Shown here: piece by piece, positions 9,811 through 18,659 of the stretch | Layout of the letters: the number at the start of each line of letters is the position of its first letter | How positions within the stretch are numbered: position 1 is the stretch's first letter | NCBI GenBank assembly: GCA_000708835.1 | Contig: DF237712.1 | Coordinates: forward strand, 1 to 35,503 | Length of the DNA stretch: 35,503 bases | Origin: Klebsormidium nitens | Lineage: Eukaryota; Streptophyta; Klebsormidiophyceae; Klebsormidiales; Klebsormidiaceae | Direction: 5' to 3' | Program-made: the position numbers and the translations under genes | The notes under the pieces: model-generated | Seen by the model: only the letters and a program-made list of their open reading frames with translations | Databases searched by the model: none | What the model was told of the DNA's origin: nothing

Positions 9811-11095
9811 TGGCGCTCCCTCGGAGCTGTTGGAACCGCTTCAGGGCGGCCTTCCAAGGGCCCAGGTACCCACTGGTCAGAGCCTCCTGCAGCGCGATAG
9901 TGATGTCAGCACACAGAAGATTCAGCACGTGATTGACGTCAGCCAGGATTCACATCATGATGCAGGTGGAGGGCGATACGCGGCTTTATCATTTTATCGT
10001 AATCCAAATTGCTCTCCTACTAAGACCCTCGATGACGACGGGCGGGTGCTTTTAGCAGCCACGTGGCCCCACTTGCAACATTTTAAACACTCTTTTTTGG
10101 AACCATTAAACAGTAATAGAACTCTTACTATTTCAGCAAGCACGGCCAACGTGTGGGCCAGTACTCGGAACGTCAATTTCAATTTGTTGCACGAGGCATC
10201 AACAGAAAGAGACGGCCCTAATGTTTGCTGCCCAAAGGCCTTGGGGAAGGCCTTGATATGACGTCTGCAACCGGATCCGCTCAGCAAGAAACGATGGCAT
10301 GGCTGCAGGGTAGTCGCATCGAGAACTGGGTTGCACTCTCTTGTCAAATGAAGCAGACAACTCAGCACATAAACCGAATTACTCTCTGATGAACCGAAGG
10401 GGGGATCGAACCGACTACGCGCTTAAGTTGATTAATGGATTGAGATACGCCTCATCAGGCTTTCTGCACTTCAACAAGTCTGAAGCCGCAAAGAGAAGCA
10501 GATGCGAGATGCACTTGAAGGAACGTTTGTGAGAGGGCCCTACCTGTGCGGGCATACACTCGAACTTGATGGCATGCTTGGTAACGTCAAAACTTGCTGA
10601 CGACGGCAACTGAGGCGCAACACGTTGTACAAGTTCGCAACACGTTGTACATCTGCAGCCACAGAAATGAGTTTTAATTTCCGTGTCTGAACCTCCAAGG
10701 AGGATAGCGTATAGACTGTCCTGTTCGTACGACTTCACCCAAGGTGGCAACTGGGCTTTTTACTCTCACAATGTTGCATCGGAGACCTGGTCGCGGAAAA
10801 TCCTCTCTTTTCAGCAACTTGGACGGGTTTGAAAAAGAGCATCATCGGACAGTAATTCTACGTTCCACATGGCAGGAGAACAATAGATTGACATATGGGC
10901 CAAGCCTTTGCTGTTGAACGTACTTCAGCCAAGTACACTCCTTTTGAAGAGGGTGGCCGAGCTTGAGACGGACCAGGTTTTAAGACCGAAGCCCCCTAAA
11001 GTGAGTTTACAATCCTGCCCCGTCTTCAAGGCGTCGTACAAATTGAAGTCCCCGCCTGTTCAAAATGGTCCCGTTCATATCTTGCAAAAATAGAC
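9811..11095. other. Interior of TIR element, unassigned
   Basis: Overlapping open frames on both strands (9737-10261 plus, 174 codons; 9994-10368 minus, 124 codons; 10415-10750 minus, 111 codons) cannot be told apart by any domain. ACGTTGTACAAGTTCGCAACACGTTGTACA near 10621-10650 contains a short direct repeat. No promoter or terminator is evident. Confidence 0.3.
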
Positions 11096-11099
11096 GGCC

Positions 11100-11544
11100 T
11101 CACCAGGATGTGTACTGGAAGAGGAACCGGTTGACGAAGAAGATCTCGGGCAGGTCGTTGCGTGGCACGACATGCACGGCGCGGAGCACGTTCGCGGTGT
11201 CGACCAGCTTGTTCTCGCCGCCGCGCGCCATGCCCTCCCACTTTAGCTGCACGCACTTGGTGAGCTTGTCGATGGCGGGCAGCTTCTTGTAGTAGCGCAC
11301 CAGCGCCATCTCGTGGCGCCGCTGCTGCCCGGGTGCAAGCCCCTCCACGGTGCAGCTCAGGAAGAGCCGCACACTGGGCGTGGAGGTCGACCGGGCCTTG
11401 TCCCTCGGCCTCTCGTTGGAGCGCGATGTTGCTGTACCAAGGCCGTCCGTGGAAGCTCGAAACGGCCCTGGCGTACATGGGGCGGGGCCGAAGCGGTCGC
11501 TGTCGCCGACCGGTCGGCAGGGCGAGGGTGCTGTGGACAGGCAC
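11100..11544 (-). pseudogene. Transposase-like C-terminal domain (exon b)
   Basis: The minus strand encodes, across one frameshift, VSSFHGRPWYSNIALQRE, then LFLSCTVEG, HEMALVRYYKKLPAIDKLT, LKWEG, VDTANVLRAVHVVPR and a terminal FFVNRFLFQYTSW followed by a stop. The order (short aromatic beta hairpin; H-x-ALVRYY; tryptophan strand; RAVHVVP; F-x-VNRF) resembles the C-terminal domain of fungal and algal transposon proteins of the KDZ/Plavaka kind. That match is from memory of pattern only. A candidate 3' splice site (TCCTCGCAG) precedes it. It is GC-rich and clearly once under coding constraint. Confidence 0.45.
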
Positions 11545-11789
11545 CTGCGAGGAATATTGAAAAGCTGTTGCATTAGTGTTATGCACAGCCGTTACAGGCG
11601 CGTCAAGAATCAGCTGCCACTACTGAGAAGCACATCGCAGGCTATTACATTAGATATCACCGAGTTAGAGTTCCCTGAACAACCCACGAAAGCCCTGGTC
11701 GACCCAAAGTCCAGTGCGTGGCAGTTTCAGAACTGAACGTCGAAAATCAGCGGAGGAGCAAGAAGGGTCACACTAACGAGGATACGTAC
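11545..11789 (-). other. Candidate spliceosomal intron (245 bp)
   Basis: On the minus strand it begins GTACGTATCC and ends AATATTCCTCGCAG, good GT and AG borders between two coding-like blocks. The exact donor is not certain, because joining here does not preserve the best-looking frame. Confidence 0.4.
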
Positions 11790-12060
11790 GATTCAAGAGA
11801 TGCATCAGGAAATGCTTGTCGAAGTTGAAACGACCCACCACGCGCTTCGAGATCCGGTCGTAGCCGTTGCCCAGAAACTTGCGCAGTTGTCCGGCAAGGT
11901 GCCTCAGCTCCAGTTGTTCGCTCAGCAGCTCGCGCGCGTTCGATGACGAATGCCCGTCAGTGGGATCCGAGCTCGGGTTGCTGATATGCTTCAGCCACGG
12001 AAGCCTCAAGTTGAGCTTGACGGCGGACAGCACGTTTCGGCGCGGGTCGCTTGTCATCGC
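11790..12060 (-). pseudogene. Coding-like exon a of TIR-element gene
   Basis: Open minus-strand block preceded by a pyrimidine-rich acceptor TTCTTTCTTGGCAG and followed by GTACGT. It reads AMTSDPRRNVLSAVKLNLRL, then LLSEQLELRHLAGQLRKFLG and RVVGRFNFDKHFLMHLLNR. Leu/Arg-rich helices dominate; no known domain recognised. Position and strand suggest it is the exon upstream of the block at 11100-11544. Confidence 0.4.
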
Positions 12061-12179
12061 CTGCCAAGAAAGAAGCCCAAGATACTTCAATGAGTATTTC
12101 CTAGGCTGCAAAAAAGCTCTGCTTTCGCCACGGTTACTGACCGCTCGAAACCCGCATGGAAAACGAGAACATGTCGGGT

Positions 12180-12244
12180 TTCCGTACGCTAGAAACTCAT
12201 ATACATTCCAAGTGGAAACCGGGGGGGTGGTGTTTTGTGATGGG
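12180..12244 (-). repeat. Right terminal inverted repeat of the TIR element
   Basis: On the minus strand it starts CCCATCACAAAACACCACCCCCCC and continues GGTTTCCACTTGGAATG, mirroring 7633-7690. Confidence 0.7.
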
Positions 12245-12447
12245 AGTCCATATAGTTAAATTGACTATGGATTATATAAGTAGACCCGACCTAGGCTAGA
12301 GCACATTAAACTACGGGATTGGAATAACTTTGGACTAATCTCATGTGATGATATTCATTCTAAGAGATGCTTGAAAGGAGAAAGGCGCTTATGTGTGAGG
12401 GTGGTTAGACCCTAGCTTGTGACAAGCATGTGTGAATGATTTCCTCA
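12245..12447 (+). repeat. LTR E1, right part
   Basis: CCCGACCTAGGCTAGAG, GATGATATTCATTCTAAGAGATGC, GGTGGTTAGACCCTAGC and TGTGACAAGCATG match 21168-21360 of LTR E2 in order. The end has decayed to TTTCCTCA from TTTCAACA. Part of the hairpin arm (ACCCTCCTTTGTGAAGG) is deleted. Confidence 0.85.
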
Positions 12448-12689
12448 TGAGAAACAAACCCGACTTTTTGAAAGGTGCCTGGATCAATAGGTAGATCGAC
12501 GTATTACAAGGACGTTGACTTAGACAATAAGATCAAGGAAAATATCTCAATCGGGGTTTTGCTTTGTTGTACAACAAGCTCTTGCGAGCAACATATTAGA
12601 TTTGAATACTAACAAAATGCTAAAATCCATACAACTAATCAAGTTTGTAACACATGTTGCGACATCTTATTTTTGATCGAACATTGTGG
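12448..12689. other. AT-rich stretch without gene
   Basis: About 240 bp between LTR E1 and copia fragment J. I see no motif or repeat in it. Confidence 0.4.
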
Positions 12690-13550
12690 TCAACATTTTA
12701 GAATTACAACCGAGAAGAAGCTAAAGTCGGTGCGGACGTGTTTAGTAAAAGTGGGAAAAAGCACTAAGAAATCGCCCATGTACGGCCGAGCTGGAATGGT
12801 CGGCAGAGCGGGTCAATCGACAAGTAGAGGAAAAGTTTGGGCGATGCTCGAGGACTTGATTTTGCCCAAAACGATGTGGGCGAAAGGCCGTGATGACGGC
12901 CAACTACACGCGGAACTGGACCGCAGTGAAGGCACACGGTCCGAGGACTCCGTAAGCGGCGTTCCATGGCAAGAACCCAGACGTGGGGCACATGCGGTGT
13001 TTCAAAGTAAAGGAGGCGAAAATTGGATCTGGTAAGCGGACGGTTCATCGGGTATGAGCCGACTCCAAGGCATACCAGGCCCCTTTGAGAGACTAACGAG
13101 AGGAGCCTGATTCGTCACGAGGCGGAGAGGGACAACGGGCCGTTGTTAGCTAGACTCCGACCCTATAGAGGTTCAACGAAGGCGGCATAGTAGCATGCAG
13201 CTGCGCTTGCGCTCGCGCTCGCGCCTGCCAACGCGCACGTGCCCGCAACCGATCGGCCCCATTGCACGCAAATTTTTAAAGAACGACAAAAGTGGGTGGT
13301 TTTGAAAACGGTACAAGAGAGCAGAGCAGAATAAAAAAAGATTGTGGAAGGCATAGGGACACCCTAAGCGGTTGTTCAGAGGTACTCCTTGCATGTGAGC
13401 GTGCGGACGAAAAGTACAACCACGCCAACTTGACCGCAGAACCGAGCAAGGAAGCACCTCAAAAGGACGGAGAAGCACCCAAAATCGTTAAGTAATCTGA
13501 AAGCCACGGTAGGGGATGAAGAGGGACCTAAAGCAGAAGTACTTATTCGA
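12690..13550 (+). pseudogene. Copia integrase C-terminal and linker fragment (J)
   Basis: EKKLKSVRT at 12714-12740 matches the start of the second integrase Asp motif of element A. Then come MLEDLILPKTMWAK near 12844-12885, a TANYTRN-like stretch at 12898-12916, HGKNPDVGHM in shifted frames near 12960-12995, and RKLDLVSGRFIGYEP-like sequence at 13015-13055. KEAPQKDGEAP at 13450-13485 parallels GGAPQRDGGAP of element A. Much of the core and the catalytic Asp are lost. The fragment stops where the LTR of element F begins. A GCGCTC-rich microsatellite lies at 13200-13230. Confidence 0.75.
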
Positions 13551-13559
13551 GAAGATTCC

Positions 13560-13967
13560 TTCCTTAGGGTGTCAATCCAGTGAACGCCGACGTGCGTGCA
13601 AGGCCCGGGAGGTTAGGCGGTGGAGAGGACGGTCGATATGAACCGTAGATGAGAAATGGCATGGCACAGTTAGAGTGTGAGTGTGATCTAGGCTAGTCAG
13701 CCCAGTGGTCTGTGACTTTAGCTAGTGAGCCTAGTAGGCTAATGAGCCCAGTGGAAAGATCCGTGAGACAATTGGGGGGAGAAATACTATTGACATACAT
13801 CATTCTAAAAGAAGTTTGTGGGAGAGAACGAAGCCGCTTGTGAGGCGCCTCATATGTTTTTTTTAGGATGCATGGCTACCATCAATAACTGATGAGCTTG
13901 AGTGCCGGGCACCACGATAAGACCCGATGGCGAGTGAGAACCAGACAATCCTAGCCGAATTTCAACA
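13560..13967 (+). repeat. 5' LTR of element F (5' edge eroded)
   Basis: GCCGACGTGCGTGCAAGG..., GAGGACGGTC, TAGTGAGCCTAGTAGGCTAATGAGCC, GTGAGACAATTGGGGGGAGAAATACTATTG and GTGCCGGGCACCACGATAAG align with 15785-16110. It ends in CGAATTTCAACA, immediately followed by the primer site. Confidence 0.82.
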
Positions 13968-13980
13968 GATTATGGGCCCA
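13968..13980 (+). other. Primer-binding site of element F (half-tRNA iMet type)
   Basis: GATTATGGGCCCA abuts the LTR end CAACA and differs by one base from GGTTATGGGCCCA, the complement of the initiator tRNA-Met anticodon arm. Confidence 0.85.
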
Positions 13981-14099
13981 CTACCACGGATTTATGCTCA
14001 AAATCCATAAAGACGAAGGCAACCGTCTGATGTAAGCGCTTATTTTGTGTAGGAAGGAATGCGGGCATTAAAAACATCTCAATCTCGCAAACGGAGGGA

Positions 14100-14805
14100 G
14101 TGAATTGGTTGATATAAAGGCCAAACTTCAGGCGTTTATGGAGTACAAGGGCCTTTTTGAGACATTGAGCAACTGGAGTCTGTGGATGGGAGGAAAGCGT
14201 TGGGCAAAGGCGCTGATGATCTTGCCTACTCAAGATGCCGTTCTGAAGCTGCTTGGGAGAGCTTCCTGCAGAAGTGGATATGAGAGAAGCTGAAGCGGAC
14301 TTTGAGAAGACGAGCAATGTAGTGATAGGTCAATTCATGGATACACTGACCACCATGATGCTTGGAGAAATTAAAGAAGAGCATTGCGAAGTATCTTGAG
14401 GAGTTTCGTTTCAACATAGACTTTGAGGCAACGGGCCACACGGTGTGTGATTTGCAGTTGGTTGTGCATGCATTGCCGGGGCTGCCAAAGGGGTATAGAT
14501 CCTACGAGTGATCCCAGAAGCCGGGGTTGATAAGTTGAGCCTAGACACGGTTCAACCTAAGCTCATGCAGCGGAAGCAAGCGCTGCAGGCAAAGAGCAAG
14601 GCCCGGAAGCCCTCGAGCTCAAGGGAGAGGGCGTCGTGCGGGTTGCGCGATGCGCAGTGTCCTAAGTGTGGTTGGAAGGGGCACATGGAAGTGGTGTGCC
14701 GGCAGCCTACGGGCGCAAGAGGAGGAGTAAAGATACAAGGGTTTGTAGGAGCACCCTTCACAGCATGGGCCGACAACGAGGATGTGCAGAAAAGGGTGTG
14801 AATAG
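14100..14805 (+). pseudogene. Gag of element F
   Basis: KAKLQAFMEYKGLFETL at 14117-14170 is the N-terminal gag signature. Then in shifting frames come ALMILPTQDAVLKLL (14210-14255), REAEADFEKTSNVVIGQFMD (14282-14345), KSIAKYLEEFRFNIDFEATG (14375-14438) and LSLDTVQPKLMQRKQAL (14535-14587). A zinc knuckle CPKCGWKGHMEVVC (CX2CX4HX4C) lies at 14658-14699. The homologues in B and I have two knuckles; the first is missing here. At least four frameshifts or stops. Confidence 0.83.
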
Positions 14806-15140
14806 TCGAGTCCGGCAGCACCTAGCACGTCCTGGCTGATTGAAGCCAGTTCACGAGCTATAGGAAGCTTGTGCGTGAGGTGGAGATCATGGGGATTTGT
14901 GGCGAGTCCTAAATGTAGTGGGGATTGGAGAGGTTGAGCCACGGTGTAAGACCCCGAGCGGTTCACGCACGAGAATCTTGAGGATGGTCCGAGCCGCTTC
15001 GAGGGCACTGTCGAGTTTTCTTGCTCTAACGAGAGCGACGAACGTAGGGGCGGGCTATAGGGTGCTCCATGGGAAAACCGCGCAAGTCCTGATGGACGGC
15101 TTGGTGCGAATGCAAGCAGCCAAGCGTGGAGGGCTGTAGG
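14800..15140 (+). pseudogene. Protease and pre-integrase linker of element F
   Basis: VESGST*H at 14803-14825 is the degraded DSGSTQH catalytic motif seen in element B. It is followed by SQFTSYRKLVREVEI near 14840-14885. The linker VGIGEVEPRCKTPSGSRT (14915-14970) and ALTRATNVGAGYRVLHGKTA (15020-15080) is the conserved segment between protease and integrase in copia Pol; compare VAGVGSVELRCETPKG in element C. It stops near the sequence RGGL*EI, where element C would continue to the integrase zinc finger. Confidence 0.75.
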
Positions 15141-15697
15141 AGATCGGGAGTGTGGAAAGGGACAGAGCATCTTCGCGAGGGGACCGGTCAAGAAGAACCT
15201 AGTGACCACCGCGGCAAAGAGGTCGGTGAGAGCGGAAAGCGTGGTGGAAGAGAGGTTGAAGGTCGTGGAGGTCGACCTTGAGGAATCGAAAGACGCAATT
15301 GAGAGCACCAAGCAGTTGGATAAGACCGCGAAAGGTGTTGACGCGCAAGATCCGAAAAATGACGTGCACGGGCACGTATTATAACTTGAGCGCGGGGGTA
15401 TGAGTGAATTCGGCGCGAGCAATCCGATAGTGATTTCAGAGGTGGAACAATCGGAGATGGAGCGCCACGATGCTAGAAACATGTGGTGTCGCCGAGTGGT
15501 ATCGGGCACTAGTGAGAGCAACAACGGAAGCCGCGGAAGCTGAAAAGCCGGATCACGGAGCGAAATGCAGTCGTTAGCGAAGGGCAAAGCAAGAGAGCGA
15601 GAGTACCGAGGGTGAAGGCGCGTGGGTGACGCCAAAAAAGAAGAAAGCGGCACGCTTGAGGAACATGAAGACGGGTTTGAGAGCTAAAGTAATTCGG
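15141..15697 (+). pseudogene. Novel tail of the gag-protease polyprotein (element F)
   Basis: Occupies the place of integrase-RT. Visible blocks: the basic TTAAKRSVRAESVVEERLK (15208-15262), an acidic EVDLEESKDAIESTKQLDKT (15265-15325), a diverged middle, then EGEGAWVTPKKKKAARLRN near 15607-15665. Order and motifs match the 161-residue tail of element B. Frameshifted and not translatable as one protein. Its longest antisense frame (344 codons) is a shadow. Confidence 0.55.
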
Positions 15698-15708
15698 ATG
15701 AGTGGGAG
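15698..15708 (+). other. Polypurine tract of element F
   Basis: GATGAGTGGGAG directly precedes the TGTTAGAATT start of the 3' LTR. Confidence 0.6.
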
Positions 15709-16145
15709 TGTTAGAATTTGGTGATCATGGTCAGCCGAATAATCTACATTAGAGTTTGGACCGACTTAGAGTTTCGATTTGGTGAATGGCGGCGTGCGTG
15801 CAAGGACAATAGGCGGTTGAGAGGACTGTCATTGTAAGCCCTAGATGAGAAATTGTATAGCACATGCACAGATGGATATGAGTATGAACTAGGCAAGTGA
15901 GCCTAGTAGTGTGACTTAGGCTAGTGAGCCTAGTAGGCTAGTGAGCCTAGTGGTAGCAGAGATCCGTGGGACAATAGTCGGGAGAAATGCTATTGCCATA
16001 TATCATTCTGAGAAGAGTTGAAGAGAGTAAGAAAGCCGCTTGTAAGGCGCTTTTGTGTTCCTCTTACGGTGCATGGATGGTTTGAGCATGAGTGCTGGGC
16101 ACCACAATAGATGACCGGTGAACACAAAACAAATCCAGTTTCAAT
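15709..16145 (+). repeat. 3' LTR of element F
   Basis: Starts TGTTAGAATTTGG. It contains the tandem phrase GTGAGCCTAGTAG repeated three times near 15898-15950, and CCGCTTGTAAGGCGCTT near 16033. The end has decayed to ...CAGTTTCAA at about 16143. The same family is the solo LTR at 18156-18654. Confidence 0.82.
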
Positions 16146-16149
16146 TTCA

Positions 16150-17230
16150 TTCGAGCATCTGTCCAGTCATCATCCTATAAAAGCAAGTTTCCAAAGCAAA
16201 CCAAAGGTCCATCTGCATCCGATTCGTCACTCCAGTGCGATGCACAACTGTCAAATCGTACTCCTGCAGGATGTTTGCGCTGCGAACGTGCATGTTCCTT
16301 AGTTTGATGTTAGCGTCAAACATTGCAACGGCTCGTGGTTTTTGATTTGCGTGAACTGCCCTCGATAGAGGTACACGCAGAAGTAGCTGTCTTAGACGGC
16401 AGCGAAGCGCTCTTTATGGTAGCTAGAGCAAATTCTTTCCCTCGATTGTTGCAACGTGACGCGTGTGCGACCACGTACTCTTTCCCTTCTTCATCACGCT
16501 ATGCAAGACCAGCGGTTAGCCTAGTGCTATTTCAATCAGTGCACAGATCAAAGGTTTGGCGACGTCAAAGAGTTTCAAGATGGGCGCAAAGAGTCAACTT
16601 GATATTAAAAGCTTTGCAAAGACTTTCTTCTCGTCAAACCCAGTTCTAGACAACGCCGTCTTGAACAAGAGAATCCAAGGGTGCAATCCGAGACCGTATA
16701 ACGGCTTCCACCTTCCTGCCAATCGGCCCTGTTTTGCTAACAACGATAAAGTGGTAAGGAAGGGCACTGTTGCGAACGGCCAACCCCATCTCCTTTGAAA
16801 GGCATTTTATCGCTTTGCGTCCAGCCGCTCATAACGGGCGCGAATGTATCACAAGCTCACAAGTGACCTGCGGCGGCAAAAGTCGCAATGCGCACTTATT
16901 GTAGCGCCCATCAGCCTCTGAAAGAGGGCAAAAGCGTTTTCAGCCCGAAAAGCATGACAATCCAATTGTAGAGACCGTCGTGGCCTCAAAGCGTCGTTTA
17001 TCAATATCCTCTTTTGCAATAGCCATAGTAGTGATGGTTGTAGCGTGAATATTGCATGGTAAACTACGTTGTATCCGCGTTAGCTCGTCAAAAGTCTCCT
17101 CAGGAGTCGGCAACTGGGAGTGATCAGCGAAATGTTTTCGTTTGTTCAGGTCCTCGATCATTGCCGCATCGTTCTTAATCGTCCAATTGCCGTGCTCAAC
17201 CATCTTCAGCGACATGGTTGTAGGCGCTTA
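16150..17230 (-). pseudogene. Ty3/gypsy reverse transcriptase - RNase H fragment
   Basis: Minus-strand blocks follow gypsy Pol order from right to left: KMVEHGNWTIKND with EDLNKR (17135-17200), LPTPEETFDEL (17080-17113), MAIAKEDIDKRRF (about 16985-17025), RAENAFALFQRLMGATIS (about 16890-16950). After a gap that lacks the catalytic Y-x-DD come FAPILKLFDVAKPL (16565-16605) and, at the RNase H end, ILQEYDLTVVHRTGVTNR (about 16215-16275). These match the D-W-R-x-C-x-D-Y-R-x-L-N, DIxKTAF, FGLxNAPATFQRLM, and LQEYDFxVxHxPG signatures of gypsy Pol. Frames shift repeatedly. It is the only gypsy sequence I see in the window. Confidence 0.75.
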
Positions 17231-17599
17231 TGGGACAGTAATTGGTAAACAAAAAAGAACTTCAGGCGCTCTTCGACCTGGGCCTTCAAAAAACTTATAT
17301 AAGCTGAGTCAATATCGGTAATTAAAATTCGGAGTCTCATCTGGCGTCGAAATTTTGTATTTTGCACTAATGCTTCTGGACATTGCGGATATGTCCGCTT
17401 GCACGTTTGAAAATGTCCATCAAGCCCTCCGAGCTTGCTTTTGCTGTGAAGTACAATCTTCTTGGCCCCCTCAGCCTAAAACGAGTTTCTTCATTTCTTC
17501 CTCGAACGGGTGTAAGTGTTGAGAATAAGGGTATTTGTCTTCAACGCTGTTGAGATTATCGAGTATCCTTCTTCACTATCCCTTAATATGTATGGATAC
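17231..17599. other. Unassigned stretch upstream of the gypsy fragment
   Basis: Could hold the eroded beginning of the gypsy RT on the minus strand (AQVEERLKFFFVYQLL near 17240-17275 is only suggestive). No LTR or gene recognised. Confidence 0.3.
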
Positions 17600-17619
17600 A
17601 AGCGAAAACAGCTGCTTCT

Positions 17620-18155
17620 TTACTATCGTCGTTGCAACACGGAGAGCTGGCTATGAGAGTTTGCCCACGATGGTCTCGAGGGCTCGGGGTTGGTCCGAGG
17701 TATGACGGAGGCGTTTTAGGAGAATGAGACTCCAGTGTGCAAGCCTTGCATATTTGAGAAGCAGATTTCGAAGCTATTACGCAAAATGTCTTACCCCAAA
17801 TGTCGTACCCCAAAGAGGACAGAGGACAGAACCCCTCGAGCTTGTGCCCATGGACGTGTGCAGGCCTATGCTGTTGACCTCAAAGAGGTAGAGTAGGTGC
17901 TTGGCCACTTTTCTGGACGTCTATAGCAAGCTCTCGGCGGAAAAGCGACAGTTCAGTGTTCGCGGAGCGCGTCTTCATCCGATTGGAGTTGCAACATGGG
18001 AAGAAAGTCAAGGCGGTGCAAACCGATCGGGGCGAAGAGTATGCCAACATCGGAGCGATGGCCCTCTTCGGGAAGAGAGAGACGATGCAACGGACCCCGG
18101 CAGGGCACTTTTTCAAAGAAAAAGGTTTGGCCGAACGGTAGAAGGGGGTGGGCTT
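17620..18155 (+). pseudogene. Pre-integrase and integrase N-terminal part (element H)
   Basis: GYESLPTMV near 17650 is the degraded LGHAGYESLAKMV motif. LVPMDVCRPM near 17840-17870 holds the first catalytic Asp, and LDVYSKLS lies at 17912-17935. VFIRLELQHGKKVKAVQTDR at 17968-18027 with GEEYAN holds the second Asp. GHFFKEKGLAER at 18106-18141 replaces the HSPEQNGSAER motif. Frameshifted throughout. The solo LTR interrupts after TGGGCTT at 18155. Confidence 0.8.
18151..18155. repeat. Target-site duplication GGCTT (left)
   Basis: GGCTT precedes the LTR at 18156 and recurs exactly at 18655-18659. Confidence 0.88.
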
Positions 18156-18654
18156 TGTTGAAAGTCGTGGTAGGGACTCGTAGTGTAGTTGAGTTACTCG
18201 TCATCGGGTCTTATCGTGTTGCCCGGCACCCATGCTCATCACTCATTGACGGCTGCCATGCATCTTAAGAGGAACACACGAAGCGCCTCACAAGCGGCTT
18301 CCTTCTCCACAAACTTCTCTTAGAATGATGTATCACAATAATGTTTCTCTCCACTCTTGTCTCACGGGTCCCTTCCGTTTCACTAGGCGCACTAGCCTAC
18401 TAGGCTTACTAGCTTAAGTCACACACTACCAGGCTCACTAGCCTAGCTCATAGTCACACTCAATCTTGGCCATTATCATCCTCATCTACGGCGAGGACGG
18501 ACGGCCGCTCTCAACCGCCTAACCTCCGAACCGCCCAACGGTTTAACCGTCCAACCGCCGTGCACGCACGCCGGCGCTCACAGATCCAAATCTTACACTG
18601 GTCGAACCCTAATCACATAGTAATCCGGCTGACCATAATCACCGAATTCTAAGA
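18156..18654 (-). repeat. Solo LTR F3 inside element H integrase
   Basis: 499 bp, TGTTGAAAGTCG to CGAATTCTAAGA on the + strand. It is the reverse of family F: CCGGCTGACCATAATCACCGAATTCTAA matches the start of the LTR at 15709, and CATCGGGTCTTATCGTGTTGCCCGGCAC matches its 3' part. Integrase reads on from one side to the other once the LTR and one GGCTT are removed. It was left by recombination between two LTRs of a full insertion. Confidence 0.9.
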
Positions 18655-18659
18655 GGCTT
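18655..18659. repeat. Target-site duplication GGCTT (right)
   Basis: Exact copy of 18151-18155. Confidence 0.88.

Larger units (their letters stand above)
7633..12244 (-). mobile_element. Probable 4.6-kb TIR DNA transposon inserted in LTR E1
   Basis: Its two ends are inverted copies of one another: CCCAAAACACCCCCCCC then GGTTTCCATATGGAATG at the left; on the reverse strand at the right CCCATCACAAAACACC, a C-run, then GGTTTCCACTTGGAATG. Homology extends inward about 50 bp, with further scattered CATGGAA/TATGGAA copies. LTR E sequence is contiguous outside both ends when compared with intact LTR E2 (20824-21360), which fixes the insertion. The target duplication is not clean: GGCATCC-like left and GGAGTCC-like right. 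Inside are minus-strand coding stretches with candidate GT-AG introns, including a transposase-like C terminus at 11100-11544. Superfamily not assigned; a long-TIR type such as MULE or a KDZ/Zisupton relative is possible. Confidence 0.65.
13560..16145 (+). mobile_element. Element F: short non-autonomous Copia-type retrotransposon
   Basis: Two F-family LTRs enclose about 1.74 kb holding a primer site, gag with a zinc knuckle, protease, linker, novel tail and purine tract. There is no integrase, RT or RNase H. The total of about 2.59 kb and the gene order equal those of element B on the opposite strand, although the LTRs differ. The 5' edge of the left LTR is eroded, so its start is approximate and no target duplication could be identified. 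Confidence 0.82.

Noticed and set aside
13195-13235. Regulatory GC box cluster
   Set aside because: GCGCTCGCGCTCGCGC is a simple microsatellite inside a decayed integrase/linker fragment.
14619-15653. 344-codon open frame on the minus strand, among the longest in the window
   Set aside because: Antisense to gag, protease and tail of element F, which carry recognisable motifs on the plus strand. The product has no domain.
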